From RGIG9060 sp052173655 (lineage in GTDB: Bacteria; Spirochaetota; Spirochaetia; Treponematales; Treponemataceae): a stretch of DNA of 64,000 bases. The number at the start of each line of letters is the position of its first letter. Positions within the stretch are counted from its first letter, which is position 1. A model generated the notes under the pieces. It made no database searches and had not been told where the DNA came from. It saw only the letters and a list, made by a program, of their open reading frames with translations. This document shows, in pieces, positions 54,435 to 63,208 of the stretch. Position numbers and translations under genes: made by a program. The DNA is taken from contig JBQMYD010000004.1 of NCBI GenBank assembly GCA_052173655.1, positions 124,001 to 188,000 on the forward strand, written 5' to 3'.

Positions 54435-55988
54435 TTGGAGGATTTAAGCAAAAGTGTATTCACTAGGAGTTTTTTCCCGAAAAATGAAATAATCAAAAAA
54501 TTAACATATAGAGAGCAGGAAATGCTTTCTAACTTGGTAATTGGAAATATTATCAGTATTCCGCTATTTTTTGTATTTGCGGTTATACTTTTTATTAGTA
54601 CTTTTTTAAATATTTTTGCCGGTTTTTTACTGGGGATAATTATCAGTGGTGTAACTTTATTTATGATTTCTTCTATCATCTTGATAAAAGTCGGACACGT
54701 GTATACAGGTTCGTATTTTTCAACACTTGGTCTTATTATGCTTACTTTTGCAACTACCTTTCTTGCTCCTACAGCTCCTTTACCTGAAAATATTCCTGAT
54801 GTAATTGTAAGTGTACAAACAGGTCTTGAGCGTTCTACATTCGTAAGCTACAGAACCGGCTGTTTTTGTATTTTACTTTCGATTTTGAATTTTGCAATTT
54901 CGTTAAAGACTTATCAACTCATGTTTTATCATGCAAGTTCTTTGGTGATGTTGATTGTCAGTTCTTTTACCGTTTACATGGATGTTTTTATTACTCAGCC
55001 TCAAGTTATGGTTAGCTCAATTGTAATAAACGGTTTGGGAATTCTTTTAGCAAATACCATCATTTTAAGTCAATGGAAGTTTAACGATAAAGTCATAGGG
55101 CATTCGGAAAAGGCAAGAAAGGAAGTTGAAGAGCTTAATAAAACTTTGGAAGACAAAGTTCAAAGAAGAACAAAAGAACTTTCTGATACCAATAAAACTC
55201 TTGAAGATAAAAATGTTTTGCTTTCAGACATAAATAGGAGAGCAGAGCGAGATTTAGCTTTGGCAGTAAATGTTCAAAGAAACTTTTATCCTAGAGTTGC
55301 TCCTGAAGTTTCAGATTGGGAAATCGCATATGTATTTAACCCTATGGCAGGAGTTTCCGGAGATTTGTATGATTTTTGGTCTGAAGGTGATAAGTTTAAA
55401 GGCTGTTGTCTGTTTGATGTTTCCGGACATGGAATAGCATCCGGACTTGTTACAATGCTTTCAAAAACCATTATCAGCCGAGAATTTGAACGCGGAAAAA
55501 ATAAATCTTTAACAAAAATTATGCTTAGCATAAACGAGGCAATTTCACAGGATAAGGGTGATATTGAAAACTATCTTACCGGTGTTATTCTAAGAATCGA
55601 AGGCGATAAAGTTGAGTATGTAAACGGAGCTCACCCTGTTATGTTGTGTCGCTCCGGTTCTTCGGGAAAAGTTACACCTTGTGCCTTACCCGGTGAAGAT
55701 GCCGGTGGAAGTTTGATCGGTATTCGTGAACTACCTGCAAGTTTTACCGGAATAAATTTTTCAGTAAAACCGGGAGACAGTCTTATGATTTATACAGATT
55801 GTCTTTACGAATCAAGGAATAAAGAAGGTATAGAATTTGGTGCCGAAAATGTGGCTGAGATTTTTTCAAAAGTCGGAAATGGAACAGCACAGGATCAGTT
55901 GGCACGTGTTATAAAACAGTTTATGAACTATACGGATGGTGTTCCGTTGAACGATGATTTGACCGTGATTGTGCTAAAAAAACTGTAA
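54435..55988 (+). CDS. Membrane-anchored SpoIIE/PP2C-type serine phosphatase
   Basis: 517 residues starting at a TTG preceded by AAGGAG. Residues 35-215 form about six transmembrane helices with an extracytoplasmic loop. Residues 217-265 are a coiled coil rich in Glu/Lys. The SpoIIE phosphatase domain runs from about 275 to the end: NVQRNFYPR, GVSGDLYDFW with a metal aspartate, DVSGHGIASGL, and the C-terminal DDLTVIVLK. These enzymes dephosphorylate anti-sigma-factor antagonists (STAS proteins). No STAS or RsbW partner is next to it. Confidence 0.88.
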   Translation: MEDLSKSVFTRSFFPKNEIIKKLTYREQEMLSNLVIGNIISIPLFFVFAVILFISTFLNIFAGFLLGIIISGVTLFMISSIILIKVGHVYTGSYFSTLGLIMLTFATTFLAPTAPLPENIPDVIVSVQTGLERSTFVSYRTGCFCILLSILNFAISLKTYQLMFYHASSLVMLIVSSFTVYMDVFITQPQVMVSSIVINGLGILLANTIILSQWKFNDKVIGHSEKARKEVEELNKTLEDKVQRRTKELSDTNKTLEDKNVLLSDINRRAERDLALAVNVQRNFYPRVAPEVSDWEIAYVFNPMAGVSGDLYDFWSEGDKFKGCCLFDVSGHGIASGLVTMLSKTIISREFERGKNKSLTKIMLSINEAISQDKGDIENYLTGVILRIEGDKVEYVNGAHPVMLCRSGSSGKVTPCALPGEDAGGSLIGIRELPASFTGINFSVKPGDSLMIYTDCLYESRNKEGIEFGAENVAEIFSKVGNGTAQDQLARVIKQFMNYTDGVPLNDDLTVIVLKKL

Positions 55989-56036
55989 GAAGAAAATAGA
56001 GAGGATAAATTCTTTTAAGGTGTTAGAATAGACAAG

Positions 56037-57695
56037 ATGGAAATTTTTATAACGCTTCTTAAGCTCGTCGGAGGCTTGGGGGTTTTACTTTACGGAATGA
56101 ACCTCATGAGCGACGGTATTCAAAAGAGTGCCGGCGAAAAAATGCAACGAACGATGAGCGTCATGGCGGGTAACCGTTTTGCAGGTCTTCTTACCGGAAT
56201 GTTAATTACGATGGTGATTCAATCTTCCGGGGCGACAACCGTTATGGTAATAACTTTTGTAAACGCAGGTCTTTTGTCTCTTGTTCAATCCGTAGGTGTG
56301 ATATTTGGAGCTAATATAGGAACTACGATTACAGCTTGGATTGTTTCTTTATTTGGTTTCAGTTTTAATATTTCAGCATTTGCTTTGCCTATTTTGGGAT
56401 CAGGATTTTTCGTCTCAAAAATCAAAAAAAGAAAGTTTAATCATATTGGTGAAGCCCTAATGGGTTTTGGACTTTTATTTGTAGGTTTGGGCACTCTTTC
56501 TGCCGTTTTTTCGTTTGATCCGGAAGATTTACTTTGGTTAATTAAGCTTCAAAATTTTGGAGTTTTTTCTATAGTAATTGCTTATTTTATAGGTATTGCT
56601 GTAACTGCTTTACTCCATTCTTCAAGTGCATTTACTGCAATTGTAATTACCATGTCAATGCAGGGCTTGTTTACTTGGGAATTTGCGGCTGCAATGTGTT
56701 TGGGTGCGGATTTAGGCTCCACAATTGATGCGGTGCTTGCTTCCGCTTCAAGTACTGCAGACGGAAAACGTGCAGCCCTTATTCACGTTTTCTTTAATCT
56801 TTTTGGAAATATTATAGCCCTTATATGTTTTAAGCCGTTTCTTGATTTTATAGTATTCATTACTCCGGATGTGAATATTGCCATCAGGATTGCAACTTTA
56901 CATACGATGTTTAAACTTTTTTCTGCAATAATCTTTTTGCCGTTTGTAAAACAACTTGTAAAATTGACAACTTTCATTATAAAAGATAAGAATGAAAATA
57001 CTGTTGCTGTTTTCAAACTAAAATTTCCGGACGGAATAGATCTTTTAAAAACGAATGCAACGCCATTTATTATTCGTGCTGAAAAAGCACTTAAAGATAT
57101 GATGGTATATATGCAAAAAATGTTCGATATTGTAATGGTAAATTTTGACGAGTTAGGTCAAGACTATATAGAAAAAAATCAAATTGAAGCAAAAAAGTTC
57201 GAAGCGTTTTTGGATAATATGCATGAGCAGATAACTCAATATCTTATAAAATGCGAAAACTTGCCGATTACTGAAAAACAAATATCGCATATTTCAACCA
57301 TGGTTCAAGTTATGGATGAGATAGAAGATATGTCGGATAATTGTTATACAGCTTCTTTTCTTATGGCAAGATCCATTGAAAAAGGATACAAGTATTCGCC
57401 TGAAGCTATCGAAGTACTTGCTCCGTATTTTGATCTTGCAAGACAGTCTATGGAACTTATAAAAGTCGGAATCAATAATTTTAATTTCGGACTTACGCAA
57501 GAGCAGTTTATTCAAGCCTCTGCTATCGAAGATAAAATAGACTCAAAACGAAAAGAGTTGAAAAAACTTTCACGAAAGCGAATTGAAGACGGCTCAAGTG
57601 TCAGGGCAGAGCTTTTGTATATTGACATGGTTCGCCAAATTGAAAAAATGGGAGATAACTGTTTTGCAATTGCAAAGGCTTCGGTAAAAAAATAA
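56037..57695 (+). CDS. Na/Pi cotransporter family protein with PhoU-like domain
   Basis: 552 residues. The transport domain (1-310) has the two characteristic repeats: GMLITMVIQSSGATTVMVITF near 53-73 and ALLHSSSAFTAIVITM near 190, with an eight-helix pattern. Residues 340-552 are a PhoU-like helical bundle (IEDMSDNCYTASFLMA, IEKMGDNCFAIAKA) that probably controls uptake. Sodium-driven phosphate import across the inner membrane is inferred from the family. It begins 48 bases after the phosphatase gene and is convergent with the PII-like gene. Confidence 0.9.
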   Translation: MEIFITLLKLVGGLGVLLYGMNLMSDGIQKSAGEKMQRTMSVMAGNRFAGLLTGMLITMVIQSSGATTVMVITFVNAGLLSLVQSVGVIFGANIGTTITAWIVSLFGFSFNISAFALPILGSGFFVSKIKKRKFNHIGEALMGFGLLFVGLGTLSAVFSFDPEDLLWLIKLQNFGVFSIVIAYFIGIAVTALLHSSSAFTAIVITMSMQGLFTWEFAAAMCLGADLGSTIDAVLASASSTADGKRAALIHVFFNLFGNIIALICFKPFLDFIVFITPDVNIAIRIATLHTMFKLFSAIIFLPFVKQLVKLTTFIIKDKNENTVAVFKLKFPDGIDLLKTNATPFIIRAEKALKDMMVYMQKMFDIVMVNFDELGQDYIEKNQIEAKKFEAFLDNMHEQITQYLIKCENLPITEKQISHISTMVQVMDEIEDMSDNCYTASFLMARSIEKGYKYSPEAIEVLAPYFDLARQSMELIKVGINNFNFGLTQEQFIQASAIEDKIDSKRKELKKLSRKRIEDGSSVRAELLYIDMVRQIEKMGDNCFAIAKASVKK

Positions 57696-57717
57696 TAGTT
57701 TGATTTAATACAAAGTC

Positions 57718-58377
57718 TTATTTTTGTTTGTTGTTGCCAAGAACTGTAAAATTATCTGCCTGAGTGCAAAAAACTATTCCGCTTCCTGCTTTTTTTAGGC
57801 ATTCAAGATTTTGAATTGCATTTAAAATAGAATCTGCTTCCGGATTTGGAACTAAAATTAAAAGCATATCTTTTTCGGGTACAATTTCTACTCCAAAAAA
57901 TTTTTCATCGCCTTCTTTTGCGGTACCGTGGGCTGCAAGGATTGTACCTCCCTTTGCTCCTGCATTTCTTGCTGCTGCCATAGCGTCTTCTGCATATCCT
58001 TTATTCAAAATTGCCGTAATCATTGTATAAGAATTTTCATTGTTCATATTGTTCTCCTTTGATTGTAAACTTTTCATAACTCCGTTCCGCATAAATTCCG
58101 TAACATCTATCGAAAAAATTACACCTTTTTTTAGTTTTGGGATTTTTTCATTAAATTTCATTTTTAGGGCATCAATGATTTTGTGTTCTAATTGATTATC
58201 TACAACTGTTAAAAGTAAATCCAAATGATCTTCTCCCAATCCTAAAAGTTGTATTACAGAGTTTGCAGAAGTTCCCGTGCCAACAAGAATTGTCCCACCT
58301 CTTGCTCCTGCATGATTTGCTGCTTCTATGAGTATATCTCCCGTGTTTCTGGGAATAATGCTTATTATTAATTTCAT
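57718..58377 (-). CDS. Tandem PII-like signalling protein
   Basis: 219 residues made of two GlnB-like domains in tandem, 1-100 and 115-215. Each has a first strand (LIISIIPRN; TMITAILNK), a following AAxxAGAxGGTIL helix-strand (residues 20-32 and about 133-146) and a later VV or LVP strand. The T-loop segments differ, and the uridylylated Tyr of classic GlnB is not evident, so it is a PII-like protein rather than GlnB/GlnK. It overlaps the DUF1538 membrane-protein gene by four bases and probably regulates it. Ligand unknown; nucleotide binding is typical. Confidence 0.8.
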   Translation of the reverse strand: MKLIISIIPRNTGDILIEAANHAGARGGTILVGTGTSANSVIQLLGLGEDHLDLLLTVVDNQLEHKIIDALKMKFNEKIPKLKKGVIFSIDVTEFMRNGVMKSLQSKENNMNNENSYTMITAILNKGYAEDAMAAARNAGAKGGTILAAHGTAKEGDEKFFGVEIVPEKDMLLILVPNPEADSILNAIQNLECLKKAGSGIVFCTQADNFTVLGNNKQK

Positions 58378-59876
58378 GCTTTTTTCTCCTGTTTATTTTC
58401 TGAAATTGTAATTTTCTTTTTAAAGATGATGCCTAAAAGTTGAATTGCAATAATAGGCATCATAGCTACAAGAGCAATTACACCAAATGCGTCATTACCG
58501 TTTTCCGCTCCTGATGCAGAAAGTGTAAAAGAAAGAATAAATGTTGAGGTAAGCGGGCCTGATGCGACTCCTCCTGAGTCAAAGGCTATTCCTGTAAATA
58601 TATCAGGGCTGAATATCATTAAAAAAAGTGCAATTGCGTAGCCGGGAATTAGAACATATTTTAAATCAAATCCTGCAACGGCTCTCCAAAGTGCAATTCC
58701 TATTGCAAGTGCGGTTCCTACTGCAAGGAAAACAAGCATAAGTTTTCGTTTTATTGTACCTCCGCTTACCCTTTCAACTTGCTCTGTTAAGACCCAAACA
58801 GCAGGTTCTGCACAAACTACAATGGCTCCCAAAACAAAACCGGTTCCGATCAAGACCGCCATCCATGCTCCTCCGTTAATATTTGCCATCTTGCCCAAGT
58901 ATTGCCCTAAAATTCTTCCTCCTTGCATAAAGCCTGATTTTACTCCCAGAAGAAAAATTATAAGACCGATGTAGCTGTACAAAAGACCAATTACAGTTCT
59001 GATACACTGGCGTTTGGTCATTTTAATGAGGAAAATTTGGAAAAAAACAAAGAGAACAACTATCGGCAAAATAGAGATGGAAGCTTCTTCCAATACCGGT
59101 AAAAATTCTTTAGCAAACGGTTCAAGAATGCTTGTGGAGCATACGTCTTGCATCACTTGTTGTGTATCTTGTGCTGAATTTAAGTTTAATAATCCCATTC
59201 TTGAAATAATAAAACCATAAATCAAAACTGCAAAAATAGGGCCGATGGAGGCTATTCCAGTTAAACCGAAACCATCGTTTTTCCCCGAGCGTACCGAGCA
59301 AACTCCCAATCCCAAAGCTAGAATAAACGGAACTGTTAATGGGCCGGTTGTTGCTCCTCCGGAATCAAAAGCAATTCCAAAAAAAGATTTTTCTACAAAG
59401 AAAGAAACTGCAAACATTATAACGTAACAAAATAACATTGTAATTTTTAGTGAAATATTTAAAATTGTTCGTGTAAGACCTATCATGATAAAAATTGCAA
59501 GTCCAAGTGCAATAACCAAAACAAAAATTTGTTTATTTACTGCAGGAAAAATGCTTTTTACCTGATCTCCAAAAACTTGAATATCCGGTTCTGCAATCGT
59601 TACTAAAAAACCTATTATAAATGCAACTCCTACAAGCAAAGGTAGATTTCGTTTTTTTGTTAATTCGGCTCCGCTTCTCTCTCCTATGGGTTGAATTCCC
59701 AAATCTACTCCGAGCAAAAATATTGTTAGACCTAAAATTAAAAGTATACCGCCTATAAAAAATCCAAGTAAAAAAGTGCCGCTCATTGAGCCTGTTATCA
59801 AACCTAACACTATTACTACTGTCATGACAGGAATAACGGATACTGATGTTTCTTTAAGTTTTTCAAGTAAATTCAT
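58374..59876 (-). CDS. DUF1538-type membrane protein with internal duplication
   Basis: 500 residues and about twelve transmembrane helices arranged as two homologous halves. FLLGVDLGIQPIGER, VTIAEPDIQVFGDQV and GIAFDSGGATTGPLT in the first half correspond to FLLGVKSGFMQGGR, VVCAEPAVWVLTEQV and GIAFDSGGVASGPLT in the second. The conserved AEP and FDSGG motifs within membrane regions suggest a transporter with a pseudo-twofold core. It lies between a TetR regulator (two-base gap) and the tandem PII-like gene (four-base overlap). The substrate is not known to me. Confidence 0.82.
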   Translation of the reverse strand: MNLLEKLKETSVSVIPVMTVVIVLGLITGSMSGTFLLGFFIGGILLILGLTIFLLGVDLGIQPIGERSGAELTKKRNLPLLVGVAFIIGFLVTIAEPDIQVFGDQVKSIFPAVNKQIFVLVIALGLAIFIMIGLTRTILNISLKITMLFCYVIMFAVSFFVEKSFFGIAFDSGGATTGPLTVPFILALGLGVCSVRSGKNDGFGLTGIASIGPIFAVLIYGFIISRMGLLNLNSAQDTQQVMQDVCSTSILEPFAKEFLPVLEEASISILPIVVLFVFFQIFLIKMTKRQCIRTVIGLLYSYIGLIIFLLGVKSGFMQGGRILGQYLGKMANINGGAWMAVLIGTGFVLGAIVVCAEPAVWVLTEQVERVSGGTIKRKLMLVFLAVGTALAIGIALWRAVAGFDLKYVLIPGYAIALFLMIFSPDIFTGIAFDSGGVASGPLTSTFILSFTLSASGAENGNDAFGVIALVAMMPIIAIQLLGIIFKKKITISENKQEKKA

Positions 59877-59878
59877 AA

Positions 59879-60433
59879 TTATTCCTTTTTCTTAACAATG
59901 GATTGGAAAATATTGCTTTTAAAAAAGATTTCCATTTTGTTTATAATCTTTTCAGGATTTTCTGTCATTCCATTATCGAGCCAGTCAAGGATAATTCCCA
60001 CAAAACCGAACGAAATAAGTTTTGCTGCAAAGATTTTATTTTCTTCGGTTTTATTTTTATCGCTGCAAAGATTTTCAACTAATTTGTAAATTACTTCATA
60101 AATTATTTTAAAAAGATATCTTGCTATAAGATCCGCATTAATAGAATGAAAAATGTTATTGTAAAAATTTTTATGTTCCAAAATAGAATTAAAAAGCGAA
60201 AGGAAGTCCTCTTTCCAATCGATATAGGAGGAATTTGTGTTTATCCGTTTTTTTGCTTCTTCTTCAAAAATCCATTTTACCAAGTCGTAAATGTCCCTAA
60301 AATGATAGTAGAATGTCATGCGGTTAACTCCACATTTGCTTGTAAGTTCATTTATTGAAATCTTGGAAATAGGTTTTTCTTTTGCAATTTCCATAAGTGC
60401 GTTTTCAATATCTTTTTTTGTACTTGGTGACAT
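59879..60433 (-). CDS. TetR/AcrR-family transcriptional regulator
   Basis: 184 residues. The N-terminal TetR DNA-binding domain is clear: IENALMEIAKEKPISKISINELTSKCGVNRMTFYYHFRD contains the helix-turn-helix and the YYHF anchor. The C-terminal helices resemble the TetR_C_8 (DhaS-like) ligand domain. It is two bases upstream of the DUF1538 gene and 15 bases downstream of the DNA methyltransferase gene, so it probably controls the transporter and PII-like pair. The ligand is unknown. Confidence 0.88.
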   Translation of the reverse strand: MSPSTKKDIENALMEIAKEKPISKISINELTSKCGVNRMTFYYHFRDIYDLVKWIFEEEAKKRINTNSSYIDWKEDFLSLFNSILEHKNFYNNIFHSINADLIARYLFKIIYEVIYKLVENLCSDKNKTEENKIFAAKLISFGFVGIILDWLDNGMTENPEKIINKMEIFFKSNIFQSIVKKKE

Positions 60434-60448
60434 AAATGGCTCCTATTG

Positions 60449-61426
60449 TTATTTTTTTCGAGCTGGTAATGAATTTCTTTCCCAAAAAATTCCGTCTGCA
60501 TAACCTTGAATTGTATTATTTCTTTCTGCTATTCTCAACCGTTTTTCAACAAAAAAGCAATATTCTTTGTTAAGTTCTATTCCACAATATCGGCGATTTA
60601 ATTTTTTTGCAGTTACACTGGCAGTTCCGCTACCTAAAAACGGATCAAAAACAATTCCTCCGGGTTTACAGGAAGCTAAAATGAGTTTTGCATAAAGTTT
60701 TTCACTTTTTTGTGTAGGATGCTCGGTATTTTCAGGCATACTCCAAAAAGGAATGCTGATGTCGTCCCAAAAATTTCCGGGATATGTTGTTCTGAAATTT
60801 CCATCTAAAGTTTGTTGCCAGTCTTTTGGGTTGCCGTCTACTTTGTAAGGAGCAATTACTCGGCGTTTTTGTTTTACGGCTTCAACATTAAAATAATAAT
60901 TATCAGGGTCTTTTACGGCAAACCATATATCTTCCATAGAATTTTTCCAATTATTAGTGGCACCTCTGCCTTTTTCTCTTTGCCATGTTATTCTATTCAT
61001 TACGGTAAGAACTCCCGATTTTTCTATTGTATTTTGCAAAACAGATGTACACTTCCAATCTCCGCAGATGTAAAGGCTTCCATCTTTTTTTAATTTTTTA
61101 CAAACAAGCGAAAACCATGAATCAAGATATTCGCTATATTTAGCATTTGACCGGGCAGAAAAATTTATCCCGTTAAAATTTTTATTTAAATTGTACGGCG
61201 GATCGATTATGATAAGGTCTGCAAATTCATCGGGAAGATGCGGAAGAATAGAAATTGTATTTGCATTTATTGTACGGTTAATAATTTTTTCAAGTGGAAT
61301 TTTTTTTTCGGAAACATCTTTGATTAGATCCGATTCAAAAAGTAAAAGAGACTCCAATTCAAGTTTTTCTTGAGCAGTTAGACAAAGAGTTCTGTTATTC
61401 GGGGCTTTTTGTTTTGTTTTTACCAT
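60449..61426 (-). CDS. Orphan site-specific DNA methyltransferase (N6-adenine or N4-cytosine)
   Basis: 325 residues from the ATG at 61426, which follows GGAAG; a TTG at 61438 in frame is less likely. The order of motifs is beta class: catalytic IIDPPYNLN near 76, a target-recognition stretch, then the SAM motif FDPFLGSGTASVTAKKL near 260 and RRYCGIELN. DPPY usually means adenine methylation, but N4-cytosine enzymes of this class exist. The long variable region (WQREKGRGATNNWKNSMEDIW, WDDISIPFWSMPENTEHPTQK) is typical of type II modification enzymes. No endonuclease gene is adjacent, so it looks solitary. The target is not predictable from sequence. Confidence 0.88.
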   Translation of the reverse strand: MVKTKQKAPNNRTLCLTAQEKLELESLLLFESDLIKDVSEKKIPLEKIINRTINANTISILPHLPDEFADLIIIDPPYNLNKNFNGINFSARSNAKYSEYLDSWFSLVCKKLKKDGSLYICGDWKCTSVLQNTIEKSGVLTVMNRITWQREKGRGATNNWKNSMEDIWFAVKDPDNYYFNVEAVKQKRRVIAPYKVDGNPKDWQQTLDGNFRTTYPGNFWDDISIPFWSMPENTEHPTQKSEKLYAKLILASCKPGGIVFDPFLGSGTASVTAKKLNRRYCGIELNKEYCFFVEKRLRIAERNNTIQGYADGIFWERNSLPARKK

Positions 61427-61453
61427 GAGAACTTCCAAATTATTAATACGCTG

Positions 61454-61481
61454 ATTGTATCATATCAAAAAGTTTCTGTAA
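61454..61481 (-). promoter_or_regulatory. Possible promoter for the methyltransferase operon
   Basis: On the minus strand TTACAG and TACAAT are separated by 16 bases, with TG one base before the -10 element. Confidence 0.4.
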
Positions 61482-61638
61482 TTAGAATATGTACTTCGAT
61501 AAAAATTTATACACTCGGGTATCTTCATGTTTTACCTATCATTGCAAAAAAAAGAATTTTTTGTTAGACTTTGCAAGATTTTTGGCATTTTAGATTAATA
61601 TCCAAAATATTTTATATTTATATACAGAGGAAATTGAC

Positions 61639-63138
61639 ATGGCATATTTTTTTGAAGAACCGTCCCATACTTTTGCTGAGTATCTTTTAGTTCCGGGTTA
61701 CACCGGTTCTGAATGTATCCCTTCAAGGGTAAGTTTGCAGACTCCGGTTGTAAAGTTTGAAAAAGGTGAAAAACCGGAGCTTTCCATGAATATTCCTTTA
61801 GTTTCTGCCGTAATGCAATCTGTAAGCGATGATAAAATGGCGATTGCTCTTGCAAAAGAAGGTGGAATTTCCTTTATTTTCGGTTCACAGAGTATTGAAA
61901 ATCAGGCAGCTATGGTTGCTCGTGTAAAGTGTTATAAGGCAGGATTTGTAACTTCGGATTCAAATATCAGACCGGATCGTCCAATTTCAGAAGCAATAGC
62001 TTTAAAAGAAAAAACCGGACACTCTACAATTGCTGTTACTGAGGACGGAACTGCTAACGGCAAACTTTGCGGAATTATAACAGGTAGGGATTATAGATTG
62101 GGTGTTACTCCTCTTGATACTAAAGTAAGGGAATGCATGACATCTTTTGCAGATTTAATAACAGGGAACGACGGTATTTCTCTTTCCGAAGCAAACGATT
62201 TAATTTGGGAGAAAAAATTAAATGTCCTTCCAATTGTAGATAAGGATGGAAATTTAAAATACATGGTTTTTAGAAAGGATTATGCAAGTCATGAGGCACA
62301 TCCTTTGGAACTTCTGGATTCAAAACACAGGTATATTGTAGGAGCAGGAATTAATACCCGCGATTATATGGAAAGAGTGCCTGCTCTTTTAAAAGCCGGG
62401 GTAGATGTAATGACTTTGGATTCCAGTGAAGGTTTTACAGAGTGGCAAAGGAAGGCTTTGCAGGATATTCATAAAAATTGGCCACAAGCAAAAATTGGGG
62501 CAGGTAATGTGGTTGATGCAGAAGGCTTTAATTTTCTTGCACAAGCCGGAGCTGATTTTGTAAAAGTAGGAATTGGTGGCGGTTCCATTTGTATTACCCG
62601 TGAACAAAAAGGTATAGGAAGGGGACAGGCTACTGCTACTATCGAAGTTGCAAAAGCTCGTCATGAATATTTTAAAAAAACCGGAGTTTATATTCCTATT
62701 TGTTCTGACGGAGGAATTGTGCACGACTATCATATGACTTTGGCTTTAGCTATGGGAGCAGATTTTTGTATGCTGGGACGATATTTTGCCCGATTTGATG
62801 AAAGTCCTACAAATAAACTTATTGTAAACGGAAATTACGTAAAAGAGTATTGGGGAGAAGGTTCTAATCGTGCAAGAAACTGGCAGCGTTACGATATGGG
62901 TGGAGCAAGTAAGCTGAGTTTTGAAGAAGGTGTAGATTCGTATGTTCCTTATGCAGGAACATTACATGATAACGTAACCGTGAGTATGAATAAGATGCGT
63001 CATACAATGTGCAATTGCGGGGTTCTTTCAATTCCTGAATTACAGGAAAATGCAAAAATTACGCTTGTAAGTCAAGCAAGTCTTGCAGAAGGCAGTGCTC
63101 ACGATGTGCTTGTAAAAACAACTTCTATTCAAAGTTAA
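61639..63138 (+). CDS. guaB: IMP dehydrogenase
   Basis: Oxidises IMP to XMP, the committed step to GMP. The 499 residues include the TIM barrel with a pair of CBS domains at about 95-225. The catalytic loop GGGSICITRE carries the nucleophile Cys318. DSSEGFTEWQR, SDGGIVHDYHMTLALAMGADFCMLG and the flap ARNWQRYD with its Arg are present. The ATG follows AGAGGAAA. With the AzgA-like permease at 44208 it suggests that imported purines feed guanine nucleotide pools. It is divergent from the methyltransferase gene. Confidence 0.95.
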   Translation: MAYFFEEPSHTFAEYLLVPGYTGSECIPSRVSLQTPVVKFEKGEKPELSMNIPLVSAVMQSVSDDKMAIALAKEGGISFIFGSQSIENQAAMVARVKCYKAGFVTSDSNIRPDRPISEAIALKEKTGHSTIAVTEDGTANGKLCGIITGRDYRLGVTPLDTKVRECMTSFADLITGNDGISLSEANDLIWEKKLNVLPIVDKDGNLKYMVFRKDYASHEAHPLELLDSKHRYIVGAGINTRDYMERVPALLKAGVDVMTLDSSEGFTEWQRKALQDIHKNWPQAKIGAGNVVDAEGFNFLAQAGADFVKVGIGGGSICITREQKGIGRGQATATIEVAKARHEYFKKTGVYIPICSDGGIVHDYHMTLALAMGADFCMLGRYFARFDESPTNKLIVNGNYVKEYWGEGSNRARNWQRYDMGGASKLSFEEGVDSYVPYAGTLHDNVTVSMNKMRHTMCNCGVLSIPELQENAKITLVSQASLAEGSAHDVLVKTTSIQS

Positions 63139-63178
63139 TATGTTTTGAGCTTTATTGAAAATACAAAAATAAAAAAAA

Positions 63179-63207
63179 TCGACAAAACCGTGCTTTTGAG
63201 ATAGAAT
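63179..63207 (+). promoter_or_regulatory. Promoter of the GGDEF gene overlapping its start region
   Basis: TCGACA and TAGAAT are separated by 17 bases. Initiation about seven bases past the -10 element falls on the ATG at 63215, so the mRNA would be leaderless. Confidence 0.45.
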
Positions 63208-63208
63208 T

